The notes: generated by a model not told the origin, from the letters alone. Positions 42,080 through 52,600 are shown, counted from the stretch's first letter. The stretch: 64,000 nt of DNA from Chitinophaga sp. (GCF_017745275.1 NZ_JAGHZS010000003.1:304693-368692), one strand, 5' to 3'. Program-made: numbers and translations.

Positions 42080-43612
42080 TTTCGCGATATACTTCCCGAT
42101 CACCGGCAACCGGGCAAACTCCTTCTTCTCCATCCGGAAAATAAACCAGGCATAAGCTGCAAAGAACGCGGTTGCTACTGCGAGGGGAAGGGGTTTGAGG
42201 GCGTATATGTCTTTAGGAGATAATACCAGCGCATTCAGCCAGTTGAACACATAGTAGATACCTATGGCCAGTCCTACATAGGTAATAAGTTTGGGGAGAT
42301 GGTAAGGAATTGGGTAATACTTCTGCCCCAAAACATAACACACTACCATCTGGATAAAGTAACACACCATAGTAGCCAATGCCGCCCCATAGTACCCCAT
42401 CACCGGAATCCACCAGTAATTAAGCAGGAATGCCAAAACAGCAGTTATAATAGTAATTACCGCGCCTGTTTTGGTGCGGTCCGTTAGTTTGAACCAGATC
42501 GTGAGGTTATAATAAATCCCCAGGAACATATTGGCCAACAGCAATACAGGCACAATACGCATCCCCTGGTAATAAAAAGGTACGCGGAGGAAAGCTTTCC
42601 AGATATTCAGGTACAGGCTCACAAACAAGAACATAAAGCAGAGCATGATCACAAACAGCTTCATGATACGGGCATACATTTTCCGGGGATCCCCGCTTTC
42701 CGCCTGTTTAAAGAAGAAAGGCTCGGCGCCTAACCGGAATGCCTGTATGAACATGGTGATCAGGATGGCCAGTTTGTAATTGGCACTATATAAGGCAATG
42801 ATCTCTTTTTTGGATTCCATATCATTCCCAGGCAAAAACTGGGGTAAAAACCAGGCCCTGTCGAAGGTTTCATTTACCATGCCGGCCATGCCCACTATAA
42901 TCAGCGGCAGGGCGTAGTGCAACATTTGCTTCCATAGCCCCATATCAAATTTCCATTCAATTTTGCGGATTTGAGGGAGAAACAATAACAGCGTAATACC
43001 GCTGCCCAGCATATTACTCAGGTAAATATATCCCGTTTGATCGCCGCTGTTTTGAATATCCGGCAACCAGTGATGGCCCGACGCATATAGTTTCGGACAA
43101 ATCACCAGGAAAAAAATATTAAAAAAGATAGTGGTAACGATTCCGGCTATACGAATGGCGGCATATTTTATGGGTCTGTCTTCCAATCGCAGTTGCGCAA
43201 AAGGAATGGCTGTGAGCGCATCAAAGGCCATGAGCAACACTACGTAGGTATAAAAGGTAGGATGCCCGCTCAGCCCAGCCAGTTCTCCCGCATAGGAATT
43301 AATGACCGGAGACCTTAACAGTAGTAATAAAACAGTGATACTGATGGTAGATAACAGCAGGGATATAGTGGTAGTTCCCAGTACATGCGTTTTGTTTTCC
43401 TTTTTGGCAAAACGGAAAAACGCCGTTTCCATGCCATAAGTCAATACAATATTGGCAAAAGGTATATAGGCATAAACGTTAGACATTTCCCCGAAAGAGG
43501 CACGGGTTAAAATGGTCAGATAAAAAGGGGTCAGGAAATAGTTGAGCAACTTGCTCACAATATTACTTAACCCATAATACATCGTTTGTCCTGCCAGTTT
43601 CTTGATACTCAA
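42077..43612 (-). CDS. Wzx-like polysaccharide/lipid flippase (TTG start)
   Basis: The 511-residue membrane protein has about 12-14 helices and starts SIKKLAGQTMYYGLSN, typical of the oligosaccharide flippase family that moves lipid-linked O-antigen or capsule units. No glycan synthesis genes are adjacent, so its substrate is unknown. No ATG fits the family N-terminus: codon 1 is TTG and the frame upstream holds no ATG within a dozen codons. arfB lies 45 bp upstream. Confidence 0.9.
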   Translation of the reverse strand: MSIKKLAGQTMYYGLSNIVSKLLNYFLTPFYLTILTRASFGEMSNVYAYIPFANIVLTYGMETAFFRFAKKENKTHVLGTTTISLLLSTISITVLLLLLRSPVINSYAGELAGLSGHPTFYTYVVLLMAFDALTAIPFAQLRLEDRPIKYAAIRIAGIVTTIFFNIFFLVICPKLYASGHHWLPDIQNSGDQTGYIYLSNMLGSGITLLLFLPQIRKIEWKFDMGLWKQMLHYALPLIIVGMAGMVNETFDRAWFLPQFLPGNDMESKKEIIALYSANYKLAILITMFIQAFRLGAEPFFFKQAESGDPRKMYARIMKLFVIMLCFMFLFVSLYLNIWKAFLRVPFYYQGMRIVPVLLLANMFLGIYYNLTIWFKLTDRTKTGAVITIITAVLAFLLNYWWIPVMGYYGAALATMVCYFIQMVVCYVLGQKYYPIPYHLPKLITYVGLAIGIYYVFNWLNALVLSPKDIYALKPLPLAVATAFFAAYAWFIFRMEKKEFARLPVIGKYIAK

Positions 43613-43657
43613 TTCCCAGATATTTTTGGTGAAATTACGAATTACGGATTTGTAATG

Positions 43658-44056
43658 CTACTCAAATCCTCCTCTGCGTTGTTGTTTCTTGTCAGACAGC
43701 CTTTTTTTGGATTCCATCCTTTTCTCCCTGGCAGCCTTGGATGGCCGGGTAGGTACCCGCTTTTTGCGCGGTATCAACGCTTTGTTGATCAAATCGTTCA
43801 TTTTCACAATCACCTCCTGCTTGTTCCCCAATTGGGTACGCGCTGTTTGGGATTTCACCTGGAGCAGGCCGTCGGCATTAATACGATTGGCTAACTTCTC
43901 CATCAGCACTGCTTTTTGTTCAGGGGTTAACAGGGCGGAAGTCATTACGGCAAAGTAACCTTCTACCATGGTTTCCACCTTATTCACGTTTTGTCCGCCA
44001 CTGCCGCCGCTGCGCGCCGTACGGAACGTGATTTCGGCGGTCACATTAATATTCAT
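43658..44056 (-). CDS. arfB: Alternative ribosome-rescue factor ArfB (YaeJ-like)
   Basis: The 132-residue protein is a release-factor-like peptidyl-tRNA hydrolase that rescues stalled ribosomes. It has the GGQ at 20-22 in ARSGGSGGQNVNKVET and a basic, Lys/Arg-rich C-terminal tail (KRLSDKKQQRRGGFE) used in the mRNA channel. The length and tail distinguish it from RF1/RF2. The window also carries prfA, so release and rescue factors are both represented. No Pth domain is present. Confidence 0.95.
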   Translation of the reverse strand: MNINVTAEITFRTARSGGSGGQNVNKVETMVEGYFAVMTSALLTPEQKAVLMEKLANRINADGLLQVKSQTARTQLGNKQEVIVKMNDLINKALIPRKKRVPTRPSKAAREKRMESKKRLSDKKQQRRGGFE

Positions 44057-44168
44057 TTTAATTTAATTTTTAATATAAAAAAGTACTTAGGAAGGGCAAT
44101 TTATTAAAACTGTAGCGAATATGCGGAGCAGGCGATACTTTTTAACAATATAGGGAGGGCAACAAAAG

Positions 44169-44197
44169 CTATCCGGCCACCGTGAGGCGCCGGATAG
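44169..44197 (-). terminator. Terminator after the 44219 lipoprotein gene
   Basis: Nine-bp arms CTATCCGGC / GCCGGATAG with an 11-base loop. On the minus strand the stem is followed by a short T-run (CTTTTGTT), 22 bases beyond the stop. Confidence 0.75.
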
Positions 44198-44218
44198 TCA
44201 TATGCGTTAAAGCAGCGC

Positions 44219-44683
44219 TTACAAATGATAAGGAATCAGGAATACACCAGCACCATCTTGTTTTACAGGAACCGGGCTGTCGTTCATTGACAAGCTGGCT
44301 ACTTCTTTAAAACAACAGTTTTTAGGCCTGGTAGTGAAATTCAATTTATCCAATTTGACCAGGCCTGGTCTGCCCACCCGTAAGATCTCCGGCCCTTCTA
44401 CGTAGAAGGTCAGCACCGCCGTTTGGTGAGGCGTATCAATGATTTGGCCTACCTGCTTGATGGCGTTGGTCATCTGGATCTTGATACTATCCAGCGGGAT
44501 CTGTGCATAGGGCCCATATACAAGATCATGGCCGGTAGCGGGATCTATCAGTTTAAATGCATAAGTAGGCGGACTGTAAACCATTGGACAAACTGCGTCC
44601 TTACAGTCTTCTTTTTTCGGTACTGGACAACAGGAGGCAAATAGCGTCAGGCCTGTTAAAAACAGGTAAATGTTTTGGGGCAT
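44219..44683 (-). CDS. Exported lipoprotein, function unknown
   Basis: The 154-residue protein has a signal segment and lipobox LFASC (Cys18) followed by a Cys/Lys/Pro-rich stretch (CPVPKKEDCKDAVCPMV). The mature domain is beta-rich, with strings like TGHDLVYGPY, HQTAVLTFYVEGPE and FTTRPKNCCFKEVA, and an even number of cysteines that could form disulfides. No family recognised. It is single, with its own terminator, and divergent from dtd. Confidence 0.72.
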   Translation of the reverse strand: MPQNIYLFLTGLTLFASCCPVPKKEDCKDAVCPMVYSPPTYAFKLIDPATGHDLVYGPYAQIPLDSIKIQMTNAIKQVGQIIDTPHQTAVLTFYVEGPEILRVGRPGLVKLDKLNFTTRPKNCCFKEVASLSMNDSPVPVKQDGAGVFLIPYHL

Positions 44684-44779
44684 AAATAATGATTTTGGTG
44701 ACTGTTAAACGGGCTGTAACGGGGAAATGTTACAGATTCAACTGATTTGCGTTAATTTCCCGGCACTAAAAAAGGAGCC

Positions 44780-45232
44780 ATGAGAGTAGTTATACAACGT
44801 GTCAGTTCAGCATCTGTAACAGTAGACGGCGCAGTAACCGGGCAAATTCAGCAGGGCCTGCTGGTGCTGCTGGGTATAGAAGACGCAGATACCATGGAAG
44901 ACATACAGTGGTTAAGCAGTAAGATAGTGAACCTCCGCATTTTCAATGATGATGCGGGCATCATGAATGTTTCTGTAAAAGATATCCATGGCGATATCTT
45001 GCTGGTGAGCCAGTTTACTTTACACGCATCCACAAAAAAAGGAAATCGTCCTTCGTATATCCGTGCCAGTAAGCCGGATATTGCGATCCCGATGTATGAA
45101 AAAATGATCGGGCAACTGGAAGAAGATTTAGGCACTACTATTCAAAGAGGTATTTTTGGGGCAGATATGAAAGTGGCGCTGGTAAATGATGGCCCTGTTA
45201 CTATTATCATTGATTCTCAGCAGCGGGAATAA
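44780..45232 (+). CDS. dtd: D-aminoacyl-tRNA deacylase
   Basis: DTD removes D-amino acids (and glycine) mischarged to tRNA. The 150-residue protein has the two signature motifs: SQFTLHA (the first, with the Gly-cisPro network residue) and NDGPVT near the C-terminus, plus the N-terminal VIQRVSSASVTVDG. An AAAGGAG string lies immediately before the start codon, only two bases away, so it is probably not a functional ribosome-binding site. The MazG-like gene is 53 bases downstream on the same strand. Confidence 0.97.
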   Translation: MRVVIQRVSSASVTVDGAVTGQIQQGLLVLLGIEDADTMEDIQWLSSKIVNLRIFNDDAGIMNVSVKDIHGDILLVSQFTLHASTKKGNRPSYIRASKPDIAIPMYEKMIGQLEEDLGTTIQRGIFGADMKVALVNDGPVTIIIDSQQRE

Positions 45233-45285
45233 TCCCCGTGGCAATGCCGTCAATCTATTATCTTTAATAAAATAAACAAGCACCC

Positions 45286-45615
45286 ATGACTATTCAGGAA
45301 GCCCAGGAAAAAATAGACAACTGGATTAACACCACCGGCGTGCGTTATTTCAGTGAGTTGACCAATATGGCCATTCTTACAGAAGAAGTAGGCGAAGTAG
45401 CCCGTATAATGGCCCGTAAGTATGGCGATCAGTCATCAAAAGAAAGTGATAACAAAAAGCTGCTGGCAGACGAGCTGGCAGATGTAATGTGGGTGCTGCT
45501 CTGTATTGCCAACCAAACTGGTATTGATATGACAGTAGCCCTGGAGAAAAACTTCGAAAAGAAAAATATCCGTGATGCCCAGCGGCATCATAATAATCCC
45601 AAACTAAAACCCTGA
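45286..45615 (+). CDS. MazG-like nucleotide pyrophosphohydrolase
   Basis: The 109-residue all-alpha protein has the metal motif of the family: EEVGEVARIMARKYGDQ (the first ExxE pair) and LADELADVMWVLLCIANQTG (the second E/D pair). It is expected to hydrolyse non-canonical or stress nucleoside triphosphates to monophosphates plus pyrophosphate. Dtd and this gene together look like a small quality-control pair, but co-regulation is only suggested by the 53-base gap. Confidence 0.93.
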   Translation: MTIQEAQEKIDNWINTTGVRYFSELTNMAILTEEVGEVARIMARKYGDQSSKESDNKKLLADELADVMWVLLCIANQTGIDMTVALEKNFEKKNIRDAQRHHNNPKLKP

Positions 45616-45658
45616 GGCAGTACGCACGCTTTTTGTGTACAGCTCTTAAAATACAGTT

Positions 45659-46600
45659 ATGCGAAAACCGGGAAAAATAAAAACCTTATGGCAGATACTG
45701 AAGCAGTCCGGTAGCGAATTTATAGATGACAAGGTATTGAAGCTGAGTGCCGCACTGGCTTATTACACCATCTTCTCCGTGGCTCCTATGCTCATCATTA
45801 TAATTTTCTTCTGCGACCTGTTTTTAGGGAAAGATGCAATAGAAGGAAATATTTATGGTCAGATCAGTGGCCTGGTGGGTAGCAGTGCCGCCTTGCAGAT
45901 ACAGGATATGATTAAAAATGCCTCTCTTTCCGGCGATATGAGTTGGGCTACCATCGTTGGCTTTGGCACTTTAATCATTGGTGCCACCGGGGTTTTCGCC
46001 GAAATACAGGATTCAATTAATCATATCTGGCGATTGAAATCCAAACCTAAAAAGAATGGTCTTTTACGCATGATCCTGAACCGGCTCCTCTCCTTCTCGC
46101 TGGTAGTGAGCCTGGGCTTCATCCTGCTGGTATCGCTGGCTGTAAACGGCCTGGTGGAATTATTTTCATCATTGGTGGTACGGCTGCTGCCGGGGAAGAT
46201 TACGTCCGGTATCTTATTTTCGCTGGCCGATTTTGTGGTTCCTTTCCTGGTGATCGCCTGTTTGTTTGCCATCATTTTCAAAGTGTTGCCAGATGCACGT
46301 ATCCGGTGGAAAGATGTACGGGTAGGCGCTATTGCCACGGCCATTCTTTTTATGCTGGGTAAATTTGCTATCGGGTATTACCTGGGAGCCAGCAAAGTAA
46401 GTTCTACCTATGGTGCTGCCGGATCTATCGTGATCATATTACTGTGGGTATACTATTCCGCGGCCATCCTCTATTTTGGGGCAGTGTTTACACGGGTATA
46501 TGTACAACATTGCGGGGCACAGATTTATCCCAACGAATATGCTGTTTGGATCAAGCAAATAGAGGTGCCACATGAGCCCAAAACCGTAGAAGAAGGATAA
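45659..46600 (+). CDS. YihY/BrkB-family membrane protein
   Basis: The 313-residue integral membrane protein has about six helices and the family strings KLSAALAYYTIFSVAPMLI, FGTLIIGATGVFAEIQDSIN, and the conserved tail GAAGSIVIILLWVYYSAAILYFGAVFTR read in part. Called RNase BN historically by error, the family has no assigned function and may be a transporter. It is 43 bases downstream of the MazG-like gene and could belong to the same transcript. Confidence 0.92.
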   Translation: MRKPGKIKTLWQILKQSGSEFIDDKVLKLSAALAYYTIFSVAPMLIIIIFFCDLFLGKDAIEGNIYGQISGLVGSSAALQIQDMIKNASLSGDMSWATIVGFGTLIIGATGVFAEIQDSINHIWRLKSKPKKNGLLRMILNRLLSFSLVVSLGFILLVSLAVNGLVELFSSLVVRLLPGKITSGILFSLADFVVPFLVIACLFAIIFKVLPDARIRWKDVRVGAIATAILFMLGKFAIGYYLGASKVSSTYGAAGSIVIILLWVYYSAAILYFGAVFTRVYVQHCGAQIYPNEYAVWIKQIEVPHEPKTVEEG

Positions 46601-46666
46601 ATAATTTGTTATCCATCTTCTTAAATATAATTTAATAATCGCATACGTATTTTCAAAATTGGCCTT

Positions 46667-46674
46667 TATCTTTG
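46667..46674 (+). promoter_or_regulatory. Candidate glyQS -7 box, possibly leaderless transcript
   Basis: TATCTTTG is an exact TAnnTTTG box with only seven bases between it and the ATG at 46682. No exact -33 TTG is visible at 19-21 bases; the region is AT-rich. Confidence 0.55.
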
Positions 46675-46681
46675 CGCCACT

Positions 46682-48109
46682 ATGTCTACAGATCAGAATA
46701 AATTCCAGGCGATCATATCGCATTGTAAAGAATATGGTTTTGTTTTTCAGTCCAGCGAAATTTACGATGGACTCAGTGCTGTATATGACTACGGTCAGTA
46801 CGGGGCAGAACTGAAGAAAAACATCAAGGATTATTGGTGGAAGAGCATGACGCAATTACACGAGGATATCGTGGGGATTGACGCCGCCATCTTTATGCAT
46901 CCTACTACCTGGAAGGCATCCGGACACGTGGATAATTTCAGTGACCCCATGATTGATAACAAGGATAGCAAAAAACGCTACCGGGTAGATCACCTCATAG
47001 AAGGCCACGCAGAAACCTTATCCAAAGAAGCCGGTGATGCCCTCCTGGCACAGATGGACGAACTGCTGAAGGAAAACGACTTCGCAGGACTCAAAACATT
47101 AATAGAATCCAACAAAATAAAATGTTCCATCAGCGGAACTGTTAACTGGACTGAAGTACGTCAGTTTAACCTGATGTTCTCCACCCAGCTGGGTAGCGTT
47201 ACTGATGAAGCCAGCGAAATATACCTCCGTCCTGAAACAGCACAGGGTATCTTCGTAAACTTCCTGAACGTACAGAAAACCGGCAGGATGAAAGTACCGT
47301 TCGGTATTGCGCAAATTGGTAAGGCTTTCAGAAATGAAATTGTTGCCCGCCAGTTTATTTTCCGTATGCGTGAATTTGAGCAGATGGAAATGCAATTCTT
47401 TGTACGCCCTGGCACCCAACAGGAATGGTACGAGAAATGGAAAGAAGAGCGTATGCAATGGCACCTGAGCCTGGGCACAGATCCTGCTAAGTACCATTTC
47501 AAAGACCACATAAAATTAGCGCACTACGCAGATGCCGCAGTGGATATTGAATACGAATTCCCATTCGGTTTCAAAGAAGTAGAAGGTATTCACTCCCGTG
47601 GTGATTTTGACCTGAAACAACACCAGGAATATAGCAAGAAGAAAATTCAGTACTTCGATACAGAAATCAATCAGAACTACGTGCCTTACGTGATAGAAAC
47701 CTCTATCGGTCTGGATCGTATGTTCCTGCTGACTATCTGTAATGCTTATGCAGAAGAAGATCTGAGCACTGCTGATAAACAGGATAGCCGCGTGGTATTA
47801 CGTTTACCTGCTAAACTGGCACCAATTAAACTGGCGATCTTCCCACTTACCAAAAAAGATGGTTTGCCGGAACTGGCGAAAGAACTGATGAATGACTGTA
47901 AACCAGCATTCCATTGCTTCTATGAAGAAAAAGATGCGATTGGAAGACGCTACCGTCGCCAGGATGCCATTGGTACGCCTTTCTGCGTAACCATTGATCA
48001 CCAGACCAAAGAAGATGGCACCGTTACCATCCGTCACCGCGACAGCATGGAACAGGAGCGTATCCCGCTGTCTGAAGTGAAAGCGCTGGTATTAAGTAAA
48101 ATACTCTAG
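46682..48109 (+). CDS. glyQS: Glycyl-tRNA synthetase (single-chain type)
   Basis: The 475-residue class II synthetase is the alpha2 (eukaryote/archaea-like) type, not the alpha/beta GlyQ-GlyS form. Catalytic motifs include YLRPETAQGIFVNF (motif 1/2 region), GKAFRNEIVARQFIFRMREFEQMEMQFF split in two strings, and the motif 3 segment VIETSIGLDRMFLLTIC. The C-terminal anticodon-binding domain contains RRYRRQDAIGTPFCVT and ends VLSKIL. The first ATG lies seven bases after a strong -7 box. Confidence 0.97.
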   Translation: MSTDQNKFQAIISHCKEYGFVFQSSEIYDGLSAVYDYGQYGAELKKNIKDYWWKSMTQLHEDIVGIDAAIFMHPTTWKASGHVDNFSDPMIDNKDSKKRYRVDHLIEGHAETLSKEAGDALLAQMDELLKENDFAGLKTLIESNKIKCSISGTVNWTEVRQFNLMFSTQLGSVTDEASEIYLRPETAQGIFVNFLNVQKTGRMKVPFGIAQIGKAFRNEIVARQFIFRMREFEQMEMQFFVRPGTQQEWYEKWKEERMQWHLSLGTDPAKYHFKDHIKLAHYADAAVDIEYEFPFGFKEVEGIHSRGDFDLKQHQEYSKKKIQYFDTEINQNYVPYVIETSIGLDRMFLLTICNAYAEEDLSTADKQDSRVVLRLPAKLAPIKLAIFPLTKKDGLPELAKELMNDCKPAFHCFYEEKDAIGRRYRRQDAIGTPFCVTIDHQTKEDGTVTIRHRDSMEQERIPLSEVKALVLSKIL

Positions 48110-48160
48110 TAACTTTTAAGGGCTATGGCCGTTAAATAAGTACAAAAAGCAACCACTGTT

Positions 48161-48739
48161 ATGCCTATACGTACTTTTATAACTGTCCTAGCCCTTACTA
48201 TGTCCGGTTTGTATGCCACCGCGCAAACCCCGTCGTCCACAGATTCTACTGCTAACTTTTCAAAGAAAACATCCGACACTTATAAGCAGGTCATCTCTGT
48301 CGTTTTCGCCGGCCCTGCCTGTGGCATGTCTCTGCAATACGATATCCGCTTCAATGGTACCAGTACCGGATTGGGTGCCAGGGCAGGTATTGGATATGTG
48401 CCAAAATATATTGAGGGACATGAAGAATGGAAAGGCCGCCCTTCCTATGAAAATATCTATAAGCCCAAAGCCACTATTCCCGTTGGACTAAACTATGTAC
48501 TGGCGCCATCGGTCAAACATATGATCGAGTTTGGTGTGGGTGTAACTTACGTTTGTGGTGATTCTTTGTGGTATGATGATATTACTACCAGTTACGCCTG
48601 GCTGGGCTGGATCTCCATGAATTATCGTCGCGCCGTTGGAAAACATTTATTGATGCGGGTAGGATTATCTGCAGTCGCTTCTAAAAGTCAAGTGGCAGAC
48701 TTCCCCACGCCAGAATGGAGCCTCGGATATCGATTCTAG
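48161..48739 (+). CDS. Exported beta-barrel-like protein, function unknown
   Basis: The 192-residue protein has a signal peptide ending YATAQ (about residue 22) followed by amphipathic beta strands with Gly and aromatic residues (SLQYDIRF, GLGARAGIGYV, KHMIEFGVGVTYV, LLMRVGLSAVA) and a terminal WSLGYRF, the aromatic C-terminus of barrel proteins. It resembles the small outer-membrane beta-barrel proteins of Bacteroidota. Its stop abuts the stop of the convergent reductase gene with no spare base. Confidence 0.75.
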   Translation: MPIRTFITVLALTMSGLYATAQTPSSTDSTANFSKKTSDTYKQVISVVFAGPACGMSLQYDIRFNGTSTGLGARAGIGYVPKYIEGHEEWKGRPSYENIYKPKATIPVGLNYVLAPSVKHMIEFGVGVTYVCGDSLWYDDITTSYAWLGWISMNYRRAVGKHLLMRVGLSAVASKSQVADFPTPEWSLGYRF

Positions 48740-49462
48740 TTATCCATACAACTCCTGGTGAATAGCGTGCCGGTCGTAGCCCATCGCCTGTATACGCTGC
48801 TTGGCTTCATCTATCATGGCTTTCCAGCCACACAGAAAGAAGTTGGCGGGTCGCTTTTCATTTTGCAATATTTCTTCGTACACACTGTGTACGTATCCTT
48901 TTCTGCCGCTCCAGTTTTCTTCGCGCGATAAGGTAGGGATGTAATTGAAGTTGGGGAGCGTTGCCGCCAGTTGCTGCAGCTCCTGTGCATACAGCAAATC
49001 ATGCTGATACCGTACGCCGAAAATCAGGTGTATGGGCGCATGCGGAATCTGGTGTTCATGTATGTAATGGGCCATAGAACGGAAAGGCGCAATGCCCGTG
49101 CCGGTACAGATCAAAAATAATTCTTTGTCTAACGGTTCCGGGAGTACGAAAATACCCTGTGGTCCGCGTAACAATAACTCGCTGCCTACTTTTATTTCAT
49201 TGAACAGGTAAGTGCTGCCAAGGCCGCCTTCCAGTAATACAATCACCAACTCAAATTCATTGCTGCCATTGGGATGAGAAGCAATAGAATAACTACGCCA
49301 GCGCTTGTTTTTTTTCTCGTGAATGGGCAGGTCCAGCGTAACGAACTGTCCGGGTTTGAAGTCGAATCGATCCATGTCTGGTACCTGGATCCAAAAGCGG
49401 CGGGTATTGTGGGTTTCGTCCACCAATTTTGTAACGATGCCTGTATGCCATAGGTCCAGCAT
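48740..49462 (-). CDS. FAD-dependent ferredoxin-NADP reductase-like protein
   Basis: The 240-residue flavoprotein of the FNR superfamily has the FAD motif RSYSIASHP at about residues 56-64, the pyrophosphate-binding string LICTGTGIAPFRSM at about 116-129, and FFLCGWKAMIDEA towards the C-terminus, ending HQELYG. It should move electrons between NAD(P)H and a ferredoxin or flavodoxin. No partner is adjacent. It is divergent from mfd. Confidence 0.92.
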   Translation of the reverse strand: MLDLWHTGIVTKLVDETHNTRRFWIQVPDMDRFDFKPGQFVTLDLPIHEKKNKRWRSYSIASHPNGSNEFELVIVLLEGGLGSTYLFNEIKVGSELLLRGPQGIFVLPEPLDKELFLICTGTGIAPFRSMAHYIHEHQIPHAPIHLIFGVRYQHDLLYAQELQQLAATLPNFNYIPTLSREENWSGRKGYVHSVYEEILQNEKRPANFFLCGWKAMIDEAKQRIQAMGYDRHAIHQELYG

Positions 49463-49600
49463 GGAAGTTGAATTTTGGTCTTACTGAATATAGTGAAAAT
49501 CTGGCATTTTTATGATTTGGATATTTCATTATTTGGTCATGCCAGCCCCTCCTTCTCTAAATATCTTGATCATGCAATATTAAAATCGGTAAATCTTCTT

Positions 49601-49608
49601 TACCTTTG
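49601..49608 (+). promoter_or_regulatory. Candidate mfd -7 box, possibly leaderless transcript
   Basis: TACCTTTG is an exact TAnnTTTG box with eight bases before the ATG at 49617. No convincing -33 TTG is visible. Confidence 0.55.
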
Positions 49609-49616
49609 CATTCTTC

Positions 49617-52600
49617 ATGAATTTACAGGCTGTATTACAATTATTTCAACGTGATGCTCGCCTGCAGTCGCTGGTGAAGGGGATACAATCACCCACCCCA
49701 CAATACTTTCAGCTTTCCTCCATTAGTGGGAGTGCAATAAACTTTGTGGCAGTTAGCACCTGGGCACATGCAGATGCGAACCATCTCTTCATCTTAAACG
49801 ATAAAGAGGAGGCAGCCTATTTCCATAACGACCTGGAACAACTCAGCCAGGCATTGGACATTTTCTATTTCCCGGATTCCTTCAAAAAAGCAGGGCAGTT
49901 TCATGAAATCAACAGCAGTCATAATATGCTGCGGACAGAAGCCCTCATGAAGTTTTCCGGCGATAAAGTCCATAAAAAAATACTGGTCACCTATCCGGAA
50001 GCACTCTGGGAAAAAGTGGCCGGCAACCAGGCTTTCAGCGCCAATATGGTGCAGTTGAAGGTGGGCGATGTACTGAAAGTAGATCCCCTGCTGGAACAAT
50101 TGGTATCCTGGGGCTTTCATGCTACTGATTTTGTGTATGAGCCCGGCCAGTACGCCGTAAGAGGCGGTATCCTGGATATCTACTCCTTTGGTAATGAAAA
50201 GCCTTACCGTATTGAATTATTTGGGGAAGATATAGATTCTATCCGCCTGTTTGATCCGGAGTCGCAGCTCAGTGAACGCAAGCTCACCCAGGTGACGCTC
50301 ATCGCTAACATGGATACCCATGGCGCCGCCACAGATCACGGTAAAACACCGCTCACCAGCTTCCTCCCCGCCAACACCGTAGTGTGGATGAAAGATCCCG
50401 GCTACGTACAAGGCGTAATAGAACAGCTGGAACAGCGCCTGGACGATTTCCTGCTCACAGGCCAGAAAGTAAAAGTAGATGAAGATGAGGAGATGGTGCT
50501 GAAAGAAGACGACTTCGTGAAAGCCGCTCCATTGCTGCAACAGTTGCTGGAAAAGCCTACCATCGTTTTTGGTAACAAAGACTGGTTAAGTGATAAAGGC
50601 TACTCCCCCACCGATATTGTATTCGATACCCAGGAACAGCCCGTGTTTAACAGGCAGTTCGATTTACTGATCAAAGACCTGGGCAAACATAACAGCAGTA
50701 AATATTCCCTCTTTATATTCTCCGATAATCCCCGTCAGTTGGAACGCTTGCGGAGTATTTTCGAAGACCTCAAAGCAGATTTTGTATTCTTCCCGATTCC
50801 CGTAGCCATCAGCAATGGGTTCATTGATCACTCGCTGAAACTGGTATGTTATACCGATCACCAGATCTTCCAGCGCTTCCACAAGTATAAGGTAAAACAA
50901 GCCTACAACAAGAATAAGGCAATTACCATGAAAACGTTGCGGGAGCTGCAATCCGGTGATTTTGTAACGCATATTGATCATGGTGTGGGTATGTACAGCG
51001 GTTTGCAGAAAATTGAGGTGGGAGGAAAAATGCAGGAAGCCATCCGCATTATTTACAAAAACAACGACCTGTTGTATGTAAATATCAACTCCCTGCACAA
51101 AATCAGTAAATACACCGGCAAAGAAGGCGTAGAACCCAAAGTAAATAAACTGGGCAGCGATGCCTGGGATAAGCTGAAGGAGAAAGCCAAAACACAGGTA
51201 AAGGATATTGCGAAAGACCTGATACAGCTGTATGCGGTACGTAAAGCCCAGCAAGGCTTTGCTCATACACCGGATACCTACCTGCAAACAGAACTGGAAG
51301 CTTCCTTCATTTATGAAGATACCCCGGATCAAAGTAAAGCTACTGCCGACGTAAAACGCGATATGGAATCACCCGCTCCTATGGATCGGCTGGTATGTGG
51401 CGATGTAGGCTTCGGTAAAACAGAAGTAGCCATCCGCGCGGCTTTTAAATCTATAGTAGATGGTAAACAGGCTGCTGTACTGGTACCTACTACCATCCTG
51501 GCCTTCCAGCACTATAAAACTTTTGCAGAACGGCTGAAAGATTTCCCCTGCACGGTGGATTACCTGAACAGGTTCAAATCTTCCAAAGAGAAAAAAGAAA
51601 CACTCAAACGTCTCGAAGAAGGAAAAATTGACATCATTATCGGCACCCATGCCTTGCTGGGTAAGGAAGTGAAGTTCAAAGACCTGGGTGTACTGGTGGT
51701 AGATGAAGAACAAAAATTCGGTGTTTCTGCCAAAGAAAAACTGAAACAAATAAAACATAACGTAGATACCCTCACACTAACGGCAACGCCTATACCGCGT
51801 ACGCTGCAGTTTTCGTTGATGGGTGCACGTGACCTTTCTGTGATCAACACGCCTCCTCCTAACAGGCAGGCCATTGAAACTGAAGTACAGGTATTTAACC
51901 AGGACCAGATCCGCGATGCTATTTACTTTGAGGCAGAACGGGGCGGACAGGTATACTTTATCCACAACAGGGTAAAAGGACTGAAAGAAATGGCCGGACT
52001 GATTCAGGGATTATGCCCCGACTTGTCTATTGCCACCGCACATGGGCAGCTGGAAGGACATCAGCTGGAAGAAGTGATTCTCGACTTCATTGACCGCAAA
52101 TACGATGTACTGGTATGTACCAACATCGTGGAAAGCGGCGTGGATATTCCCAATGCCAATACCATCATCATCAATAACGCACATCACTTCGGACTGAGCG
52201 ACCTGCACCAGCTGCGTGGCCGTGTAGGACGCAGTAATAAAAAGGCTTTCTGTTACCTGCTGGCGCCACCTATGAGCACACTGCCTGCTGATAGCCGTAA
52301 ACGCCTGCAAACACTCGAACAGCACAGTGAGCTGGGAAGCGGCTTCCAGATTGCCATGCGTGACCTGGATATTCGTGGTGCCGGTAACCTGTTGGGTGGT
52401 GAACAAAGCGGTTTCATGGCGGAAATAGGATTCGATATGTACCAGAAAATCCTGGACGAAGCGATCCGTGAACTGAAACAAAATGAATTCCGTGACCTGT
52501 TTAAAGATCAACTGGAAGAGAAGAAGGATTTCGTCAGCGACTGTACCATTGATACTGACCTGGAAATACTCATCCCGGATACTTATATAGAAAGCATCCA

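Noticed and set aside
44771..44777. AAAGGAG before dtd considered as a Shine-Dalgarno site
   Set aside because: It is two bases from the start codon, too close to work, and other genes here lack such sites.
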